Below, one piece after another: positions 57,968-64,000 of a stretch of DNA of 64,000 nucleotides. The notes under the pieces were generated by a model, which saw nothing but the letters and a program-made list of their open reading frames with translations, did no database searches and was not told where the DNA came from. The DNA is from Kribbella sp. VKM Ac-2568 (GTDB lineage Bacteria > Actinomycetota > Actinomycetes > Propionibacteriales > Kribbellaceae), in NCBI RefSeq assembly GCF_004345365.1, contig NZ_SLVF01000009.1, forward strand, positions 186,001-250,000, read 5' to 3'. Position 1 is the stretch's first letter. Each line of letters begins with the position of its first letter. The position numbers and the translations under genes are program-made.

Positions 57968-58951
57968 ATGGAGGTCGTGGGAGTCGACGAGGCGGATGAG
58001 TTCCGGCGGGCTTTCGGCGTACTGGCGTCGGTCGCCGCGGAACGGGAGTTCCCGACGCTGATGCCTGTCGACGAGGCACTCGTACTGCTGCAGTCGCCAC
58101 CCGCGGACTACCGCTTCAGCTGCTTGGCCTCGATCGAGGATGACGAGGTGATCGGCGCGGCCTTGCTGACCTGGCCGCAGTCCGAGAACCAGCAACTGGT
58201 CGTCGTCGACCTCGGTGTCGTACCAGCTCACCGGCGCCGCGGCGTCGGGTCAGCCCTGCTGCATGCGGTTCGGGCCCAGGCGCGGGACGAGGGCCGGAGC
58301 GCGCTGCTCGGCGAGACGTTCAGCCCGTACGGCGCTGAGGTGGGCTCGGGTGCGGCGTTCGCGTCGAAGCGAGGTTTCGTCGCCCAGTTCGCGGCCCTGC
58401 ACCAAGTGCTCACCTACCCGGTGAGTGACCTCGCCGCGCAGGCTGACGCCGTGGCCGAGCATCACCGCGACTACGAGCTGATCAGTTGGCCCGGGGCCTG
58501 CCCGGAGGAGTACCTCACGGAGTACTGCGGGCTGCTCAGCCTCGTGGACGAGGAGGTTCCGCTCGACGACCTGGAGATGCAACCCAAGCGCTGGTCACCC
58601 GAGCGACTCCGCGCGGCCGAGGAGCATCGCCGTACCCAAGGGCATTTCGGCAGTACTACGGTCGCGGTCGCGGCGGACGGGAGGCTCGCCGGCTACACCG
58701 AACTGACGGGGTCACCGCAGCAGCCCGGTCGCCTGAACCAGCGCGACACCCTCGTCCGGCCGGAACACCGCGGCCATCGCCTCGGCCTGGCGCTCAAACT
58801 GGCCAACCTCCAGGCCCTCCAGTCCGCCTTCCAGGACCCCGCCACGATCCACACCTGGAACGCCGAGTCCAACGCCCCGATGATCGCCGTCAACGACCAC
58901 CTCGGCTTCCGCCCGATCGAGCACCAGCACGTCTGGCACTCCCCCGCCTGA
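57968..58951 (+). CDS. Double-domain GNAT acetyltransferase, copy 1
   Basis: 327 residues. Two GNAT-like halves: the N-terminal one has LVVVDLGVVPAHRRRGVGSA with the acetyl-CoA loop RRRGVG, the C-terminal one has QRDTLVRPEHRGHRLGLALK and ends HLGFRPIEHQH. Substrate unknown. TACGTT (57955-57960) lies seven bases before the ATG, suggesting a leaderless transcript. A related gene follows directly. Confidence 0.85.
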   Translation: MEVVGVDEADEFRRAFGVLASVAAEREFPTLMPVDEALVLLQSPPADYRFSCLASIEDDEVIGAALLTWPQSENQQLVVVDLGVVPAHRRRGVGSALLHAVRAQARDEGRSALLGETFSPYGAEVGSGAAFASKRGFVAQFAALHQVLTYPVSDLAAQADAVAEHHRDYELISWPGACPEEYLTEYCGLLSLVDEEVPLDDLEMQPKRWSPERLRAAEEHRRTQGHFGSTTVAVAADGRLAGYTELTGSPQQPGRLNQRDTLVRPEHRGHRLGLALKLANLQALQSAFQDPATIHTWNAESNAPMIAVNDHLGFRPIEHQHVWHSPA

Positions 58952-59018
58952 CTCGCACGTCGGAGATCTCCCCGAAAATCACCGGCGGCGAGTGGGTGCC
59001 GGCCCGTAGGGTCGCCGG

Positions 59019-60005
59019 GTGGACATCGTGACTGTGGACGGGCGGGACGCCGCGACCTTCGAGCGGTTCTTCCAGCTAAGGGACGACGTACGGCGGACGG
59101 AGCAGGAGTTTCCGGCCGGGCTCGGGCTGGAGGAGGCCCGGGTGTTGTTCGCGGGTGAGCACTCGGACATGCGCGTCGACGGGATCGGTCTGGTCGAAGG
59201 CGCCACCTGGCTCGGGATCGCCTGGCTCGACTGGTGGCTGAAGGAGAACACGCATCTCGTCGACGTCGAACTCGCCGTGGCCCCGCAGTACCGGCGTCAG
59301 GGTGTCGGAAGCCGGTTGCTCGAGATTGTCGCGGAGCGGGCGCGGCAGGACGGGCGGCGGTTGCTGTCGGGGATCGCGCTGGGCGACGCCGAGACCGGTG
59401 AGAGCGCCGGTACGACGTTCGCCGCCGCGCGTGGGTTCGTCCGCAAGCACGTGGATCTGCACCAGGTGATCGAGTTGCCGCTGCCGGCGGAACAGCTCGA
59501 CAAGCTGGAGCGAGAGGCGCCCGGGTACGAGATCCTGCAGTGGCGGGAGCACATGCCAGAGGCGTGGCTGGAGGAGTTCGCCGACGCGCTCAGCGCGATG
59601 ACCGTGGACGTGCCGACCGGGGACCTCGAGCTAGAGGCGACTCAGTGGACGCCGGAGCGGATCCGCGAGGCCGAGGCCCGCCGGGTGAAGCAGGGCCGGA
59701 CCTGCCACACCACCGTGGCGGTCGCCGAGGACGGGCGGCTCGCGGCGTACACGCAGATGGGCGGCGCGGCCGGTACGCCGGACCGCCTCTACCAGTGGGA
59801 CACCTTCGTCCGGCCGGAGCACCGCGGCCGGAAGCTCGGCATGGCCGTCAAGATCCCGAACCTCCGATCGCTGCAGGCCGAGCTCGATCACCCGGCCGTG
59901 CTGCACACCTGGAACGCTCCGAGCAACGCGCCGATGATCGCGGTCAACGAGCATCTCGGCTTCCGTCCGGTCGCCCAGCGTTCCAACTGGGAACGCGAGC
60001 TCTAG
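59019..60005 (+). CDS. Double-domain GNAT acetyltransferase, copy 2
   Basis: 328 residues, same layout as the gene before it: VDVELAVAPQYRRQGVGSRL in the first half and QWDTFVRPEHRGRKLGMAVK in the second. The shared pattern (ATQWTPERIREAEARR vs PKRWSPERLRAAEEHR, HTWNAPSNAPMIAVNEHLGF vs HTWNAESNAPMIAVNDHLGF) shows a tandem duplication that has diverged. TAGGGT (59007-59012) is six bases before the GTG. Confidence 0.85.
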   Translation: MDIVTVDGRDAATFERFFQLRDDVRRTEQEFPAGLGLEEARVLFAGEHSDMRVDGIGLVEGATWLGIAWLDWWLKENTHLVDVELAVAPQYRRQGVGSRLLEIVAERARQDGRRLLSGIALGDAETGESAGTTFAAARGFVRKHVDLHQVIELPLPAEQLDKLEREAPGYEILQWREHMPEAWLEEFADALSAMTVDVPTGDLELEATQWTPERIREAEARRVKQGRTCHTTVAVAEDGRLAAYTQMGGAAGTPDRLYQWDTFVRPEHRGRKLGMAVKIPNLRSLQAELDHPAVLHTWNAPSNAPMIAVNEHLGFRPVAQRSNWEREL

Positions 60006-60022
60006 ACGCGGCGAGGGCCGCT

Positions 60023-60568
60023 CTAAGCGAAGGTCCAGTCCGGATAGGACTTCTGGAGCACCCCGCGGTGGTCGGACCAGTCCGCGTCGCGGCGGGCCGG
60101 GTCGAGCGGGTCGGGATAGCCGCCGGAGAGGCGGTAGCCCCAGGTGAAGGCGGCGACCGGAACGAGCGAGCGGGTGCGGACCACGTCCGGCGCGATCACC
60201 AGAAAGGTGTCCGCCCGCCAGACTCCGTCCGGATGATCGGGATTCGCGGGCGCGTCGAAGAACGTCGGCAGGTGCCCGTAGCTGAACAGCGGGCTCGCCT
60301 CGGCGTGGAACGGCAGCGCGTCGACGGACACGTGCCCGTCGAAGTCCCGGGTGGCCAGTTGGACCCAGCCCATGATCGCGTTGATGCCCTGCCCGTGGTA
60401 GCGCAGCGTCGCAGTACAGATCGGGAAACCACGGAAGGACTCGGCGACCAGATCCGGGACGAGAAGCTGGTGGCCCGACGCCCAGGGGTCGTCGTTGGCC
60501 ACCACCCGGACATTGACCAGTCCGCGTTGACCGCGTACTTCGAACGGCACCGACAGCTCTCTGCGCAT
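60023..60568 (-). CDS. Soluble protein of unknown function
   Basis: 181 residues starting MRRELSVPFEVRGQRGLVNV. It has a tryptophan-rich middle (YHGQGINAIMGWVQLATRDF) and an end with AAFTWGYRLSGGYPDPLDPA. A family with this pattern exists in actinobacteria, without function. The ATG follows GGGAGGG. A long open frame that continues upstream on this strand is antisense to the protease gene and not real. Confidence 0.65.
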   Translation of the reverse strand: MRRELSVPFEVRGQRGLVNVRVVANDDPWASGHQLLVPDLVAESFRGFPICTATLRYHGQGINAIMGWVQLATRDFDGHVSVDALPFHAEASPLFSYGHLPTFFDAPANPDHPDGVWRADTFLVIAPDVVRTRSLVPVAAFTWGYRLSGGYPDPLDPARRDADWSDHRGVLQKSYPDWTFA

Positions 60569-60868
60569 CGAACCCTCCCAGGGGACTCCTGCTGCAATTC
60601 TCCAACGTGGACAAAGGAAACGGTGGAAATCGACTACCCGCGCCCGTGGGGTTGTGCACCGGCGGTGACGAGAGGAAGGTAGAACACGAGCAGCGTCTTG
60701 GGGGCAGCCTGTTCGGTGGGGGAAGACGGCCGGCGCCGTCTTCGGCTGGTACGTGGGTCTGGGGGATCTGGGAAGCGTCCCGGTCCGGGACCATGGGCAC
60801 GCGTTGGCGACAGCGCCGCGGCCGGTTCCGTCCTGCTCCGTTCGCCCCTGCCTGAGCAAGGGGGAGAG
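60569..60868. other. Divergent intergenic region
   Basis: 300 bases between the leftward gene at 60023 and the rightward protease gene. It must hold both promoters; I see no clear hairpin or repeat in it. Confidence 0.5.
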
Positions 60869-63130
60869 ATGCCGAGAAAGGCCAACGGGAGAGCGGACAA
60901 GACCGAACGGGCCAGCGACAACGGAATGCCGGGTGGCGCGATGCCGTCCGGCGGCGGTCAGTCGGCCAACGGGACGCCGGCCGGGAACCAGCCGACGTCG
61001 ACGAGCTCGACCGGCCCGGCGATGAGCGGCTCCCCGGGTCCGGGAGGCTACGCGATGAGCGGCGGAGGCGGCGGCGCCTCGATGACCGGCGGTGGTGGTG
61101 GCATGACCGGCGGTGGTGACGACCGCGACGTCGAGCAGCCCACACGCCGGGAGTGTGGCGTGATGGACGTGCACCGGCGGCTGCTGTCGACGTCGGCCGA
61201 GTACGTCGCGGCCCGGTCCGCGCTGGAGAACGCGACCGCGCTGTACCTGGCCAGTGACCAGCGGTTCGACGGGGTGGCTCGGATCCCCTGCGTCGTGCAC
61301 GTGGTCTGGAACAACGCTACCCAGAACATCTCGCAGGCGCAGATCGACAGCCAGGTCGAAGTGCTGAACCGTGACTTCCGGGCCACCAACACCGACATCG
61401 GCATCGTCCCCGCCCCGTTCACCGGCCTGGTCGCGGACCCGCGGATCGAGTTCCACCTGGCCACGACCGACCCGAACGGCAACCCGACCACGGGTGTCAC
61501 CCGGACGCAGACGACCCGGACGTCGTTCAGTACCGACGACGCGATCAAGTCGTCCGCGACCGGCGGCATCGACCCGTGGCCGGCGGACAAGTACCTGAAC
61601 ATCTGGGTGGGACAGCTCGGTGGCGGCCTGCTCGGCTACGCACAGTTCCCGGGCGGACCGGCAGAGACCGACGGCGTGGTCATCCTGCACAGCGGCTTCG
61701 GGACCAACGGGACCGCGGCGGCGCCGTTCGACCTGGGCCGGACGACGACCCACGAGATCGGGCACTACCTGAACCTGTTCCACATCTGGGGCGACGACGG
61801 CTCGGGCTGCAGCGGCAGTGACGAGGTCGGCGACACCCCGAACCAGGGCGGTCCGAACTTCGGCGTACCGACGTTCCCGAAGCTGTCCTGCAACAACGGG
61901 CCGAACGGCGACCTGTTCGTGAACTACATGGACTACACCGACGACCGCGGCATGGTGATGTTCACCAACGACCAGGTGTCCCGGATGGAGGCCTGCCTGG
62001 ACACCGTGCGGAGCAGTCTCAACCAGGGCACGGGGGCCGGCGCCGCGACGCCGGAACCGGCGGGTCCGGTGGTCTCGTGGGGCGCGGGCCGGCTGGACGC
62101 GTTCGTCGTCGGCACCGACAAGGCGATGTACCACAAGTGGTACGACGGCGGCTGGGGACCGTCCGTCGGCGGCTACGAATACATGGGTGGTGTCTGCATG
62201 AGTGCTCCTGAAGTCGCGTCGTGGGGTCCGGGCCGGCTGGACGCGTTCGTGCTCGGCACCGACCACGGGCTGTACCACAAGTGGTACGACGGCGGCTGGG
62301 GGCCGTCGGTCACCGACTACGAGCCGCTCGGCGGGGTCTGCATGAGCCCACCGCGGGTGGCCACCTGGGGACCTGACCGGCTGGACGTCTTCGTCACCGG
62401 AACGGACCGCGCGCTGCACCACATCTGGTGGAACGGCACCGCGTGGTCGGGTTTCGAGAGCCTCGGCGGCGTCTGCCGGGGCGAGCCCGAGGTCGTTGCC
62501 TGGGGCACGGATCGGCTCGATGTCTTCGTTCTCGGCATGGACAGCGCGGTCTACCACAAGTGGTGGGACGGCACCGCGTGGTCCGGGTTCGAGAACCTCG
62601 GCGGCGTCTGTGTCGGTTCCCCGACCGCGGTCTCGTGGGGGCCGAACCGGCTCGACCTGTTCGCCGTCGGCACCGATTCCGCGCTGTACCACAAGTGGTA
62701 CGACGGGTCGTCGTGGTCGGCGGACTGGGAGAACCTGGGCGGCGTCTGCGCGAGCGCGCCGACCGTCGTCTCCTGGGGTCCTGGCCGGCTCGACGTGTTC
62801 GTGCTCGGCACCGACTCGGCGCTGTACCACCAGTGGTGGGACGGGAGCGCCTGGTCCGCGTTCGAGTACATGGGCGGGGTCTGCGTCGACCAGCCGCGGG
62901 TGACGTCTTGGGCGGCGAACCGGCTCGACGTGTTCGTCGTCGGAACCGACAGCGGGCTGTACCACAAGTGGTGGGACGGGAGTGCCTGGGGACCGTCGAC
63001 CACCGAGTACGAAGCGCTGGGCGGCGTCATCACGGATTTCAAGCTCGACCAGCCGGCCCCCGACAAGGTGCCGGCGGATCTGCACTCGCCGATGCAGTCC
63101 TCGGTCGGCAACCGGGCGGTGATGAGCTGA
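60869..63130 (+). CDS. M43-like metalloprotease with seven-repeat propeller (PLL/tectonin-like)
   Basis: 753 residues. The first 90 residues are low-complexity (glycine, serine, methionine: SGGGGGASMTGGGGGMTGGG) with no signal peptide. The protease domain carries the zinc motif HEIGHYLNLFH at about residue 295 (HExxHxxxxxH) and a Met-turn-like NYMDYTDD near 351, as in M43 pappalysins. From about residue 400 seven repeats of 45-50 residues (SWGxGRLDxFVxGTDxxLYHKWYDG, then LGGVC) form a seven-bladed lectin-like beta propeller. The ATG follows AGGGGGAGAG. It may bind sugars and cleave proteins, exported by a non-classical route. Confidence 0.88.
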   Translation: MPRKANGRADKTERASDNGMPGGAMPSGGGQSANGTPAGNQPTSTSSTGPAMSGSPGPGGYAMSGGGGGASMTGGGGGMTGGGDDRDVEQPTRRECGVMDVHRRLLSTSAEYVAARSALENATALYLASDQRFDGVARIPCVVHVVWNNATQNISQAQIDSQVEVLNRDFRATNTDIGIVPAPFTGLVADPRIEFHLATTDPNGNPTTGVTRTQTTRTSFSTDDAIKSSATGGIDPWPADKYLNIWVGQLGGGLLGYAQFPGGPAETDGVVILHSGFGTNGTAAAPFDLGRTTTHEIGHYLNLFHIWGDDGSGCSGSDEVGDTPNQGGPNFGVPTFPKLSCNNGPNGDLFVNYMDYTDDRGMVMFTNDQVSRMEACLDTVRSSLNQGTGAGAATPEPAGPVVSWGAGRLDAFVVGTDKAMYHKWYDGGWGPSVGGYEYMGGVCMSAPEVASWGPGRLDAFVLGTDHGLYHKWYDGGWGPSVTDYEPLGGVCMSPPRVATWGPDRLDVFVTGTDRALHHIWWNGTAWSGFESLGGVCRGEPEVVAWGTDRLDVFVLGMDSAVYHKWWDGTAWSGFENLGGVCVGSPTAVSWGPNRLDLFAVGTDSALYHKWYDGSSWSADWENLGGVCASAPTVVSWGPGRLDVFVLGTDSALYHQWWDGSAWSAFEYMGGVCVDQPRVTSWAANRLDVFVVGTDSGLYHKWWDGSAWGPSTTEYEALGGVITDFKLDQPAPDKVPADLHSPMQSSVGNRAVMS

Positions 63131-63174
63131 TCCCCCAGCCGCAGGGACGCCCGGACCAAGGTGCTGCGGGCCGG

Positions 63175-63468
63175 GTGGACCCGGCCTTGCTGGACGGGCG
63201 GTGGACGCATTCCTCGGAGGAGGACCACGACGGTGTGAGCGTCTACCGCCGCGAGGACTTCGCCTTCCCGCCGGCTCGCGGCCGGCGGGGGGTGGAGTTC
63301 CGCCCGGACGGCACCTTCGTCGAATGGCTGCTCGGCCGCGGCGACGCACCCGAGGCTGCACAGCCAGGCCGCTGGCAGCCGACCGGCACCGTCAGTCGCG
63401 TCTCAGGCGCGCCCGGCCGGGTCGTCGCGGCCACACCCGATCGGCTCGAAATCGCTTGGCAGGAGTGA
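63175..63468 (+). CDS. Small protein of unknown function
   Basis: 97 residues from GTG at 63175: MDPALLDGRWTHSSEEDHDG, VSVYRREDFAFPPARGRRGV, EFRPDGTFVEWLLGRGDAPE and on. It has a small beta-barrel look like lipocalin-type proteins (GRWTHSS, EFRPDGTF, ATPDRLEIAW). The start is unsure; no ATG is available. It lies in line with the two protease genes and may form an operon with them. Confidence 0.55.
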   Translation: MDPALLDGRWTHSSEEDHDGVSVYRREDFAFPPARGRRGVEFRPDGTFVEWLLGRGDAPEAAQPGRWQPTGTVSRVSGAPGRVVAATPDRLEIAWQE

Positions 63469-63469
63469 G

Positions 63470-64000
63470 ATGAGCACCAGCAAACCCGTTCGGTACCTCG
63501 TCGTGCCGACCGCCGAAGCCGCCGACGGCGCGAAGTCGGCCAGCGTCGGCGACAAGACGATCCTCTGGTGCCCGACCGAGGAGCACCTCGGACGGGCTTC
63601 CCGAACCGCCCCTGGCCTGCTGCTCGTGACGCAGGTCGGCCGCACCTTCCAGGACGAACACCCTGACGTCACCCCGCTGCTGGACCACGGACGCCACCTG
63701 GTGATCTCGGCCGCCGACAAACCCAAGCGCCGGTCGAACAACTGCTGGCGGGTCGAACCGCTCCGCCCGGGCCTGGTGGTCGACGTACCGGTCATGCCGC
63801 CCGCGCGGGTGGATCCGTCAGTGGCTCAATTGCTCAACGCGTTGTCGCCGACCTCTTACCAGGCGGACCTGACTTGGCTGGCGAGTCTGCCGACGAGGCA
63901 CTCGCTGAGCACCTCGTTCACCGCCGCCGTGGACTTCGCCGCCGCGCGAATGGTTGCCCTCGGCTACACCGTGACCCGGACGCCGATCACGGTCGGCGCG
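63470..64000 (+). CDS. M28-type metallopeptidase (3' truncated by the window)
   Basis: 177 codons are open to the window end. ATG at 63470 follows AGGAG, one base after the stop of the previous gene. The first ~110 residues are a separate unassigned domain (VRYLVVPTAEAADGAKSASV to VDVPVMPPARVDPS). Then YQADLTWLASLPTRHSLSTS, FTAAVDFAAARMVALGYTVT and RTPITVGA are the N-terminal part of an M28 aminopeptidase (Zn-dependent). The metal ligands are outside. No signal peptide. Confidence 0.6.
   Translation, partial: MSTSKPVRYLVVPTAEAADGAKSASVGDKTILWCPTEEHLGRASRTAPGLLLVTQVGRTFQDEHPDVTPLLDHGRHLVISAADKPKRRSNNCWRVEPLRPGLVVDVPVMPPARVDPSVAQLLNALSPTSYQADLTWLASLPTRHSLSTSFTAAVDFAAARMVALGYTVTRTPITVGA

Noticed and set aside
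62060..63030. Repeated sequence suspected as a CRISPR or satellite array
   Set aside because: The repeats are about 140 bases, imperfect, in frame and encode the propeller blades; there are no spacers.
60023..63361. Long minus-strand open frame (about 1112 codons)
   Set aside because: Only the last 181 codons (60023-60568) look like a protein; the rest is antisense to the propeller protease.

Overview
The window is high-GC actinobacterial DNA. The gene order rne-rplU-rpmA-obgE-proB ... proA ... nadD-rsfS-gpgP, the many SARP/LuxR/ECF regulators, the several leaderless starts (TANNNT 6-9 bases before ATG or GTG) and the Lrp, PadR and GntR regulators fit a soil actinomycete. I would guess the Nocardioidaceae (Kribbella-like), but this is inference from style and not a database result.

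Left part (1-19 kb): accessory chromosome. It starts inside an RclA-like flavoprotein reductase, followed by DoxX proteins, an MFS exporter, a MalT/LAL-type LuxR regulator, an ECF41-type sigma factor facing a DoxX gene, a SARP/BTAD-AAA-TPR regulator, and a DrrAB-like ABC exporter with a DUF4097 protein. Between these lie several decayed genes: a DHFR/RibD-C fragment, a LysR fragment and two glyoxalase/VOC relics, one frameshifted and one with an in-frame stop.

Middle part (19-27 kb): an eroded integration island at the 3' end of an intact tRNA-Ala(GGC) gene (27012-27084, minus strand). Copies of the tRNA 3' half lie at 27007-27054 (within and just beyond the intact gene), 25810-25857 (exact, 48 bp), 20238-20276 (degenerate) and 19178-19196 (short remnant). 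Two of the inner copies sit at or shortly after the C-terminal end of a tyrosine integrase relic, and a third integrase relic lies at 21.9 kb. The island also carries a lower-GC P-loop kinase, a Crp/Fnr regulator, a hydrolase-LuxR fusion, an MddA-like membrane methyltransferase, a GNAT protein and several broken genes.

Core part (27-51 kb): conserved housekeeping genes on the minus strand (gpgP-like phosphatase, rsfS, nadD, proA, proB, obgE, rpmA, rplU, rne). About 10 kb between proA and proB, genes that are usually neighbours in actinobacteria, holds a carboxylic-acid module. It consists of an aldehyde dehydrogenase-cupin-ABM monooxygenase-Ldh dehydrogenase operon with overlapping stop/start codons, a divergent GntR regulator with a 16-bp palindrome, a CitA/CitB-type two-component system, and a divergent TctCBA tricarboxylate transporter plus a UspA protein. 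On the other side of proA are a PadR regulator overlapping a Sfp-type phosphopantetheinyl transferase, an alpha/beta hydrolase and an Lrp regulator.

Right part (51-64 kb): DUF2344 protein, ArsR facing a quinone-oxidoreductase through a mirrored promoter, DUF1772 membrane protein, secreted M64 peptidase, PlsC-type acyltransferase, prephenate dehydratase, two tandem double-GNAT proteins, and at the end an M43-type metalloprotease with a seven-repeat propeller, a small protein, and the start of an M28-type peptidase that runs off the window.
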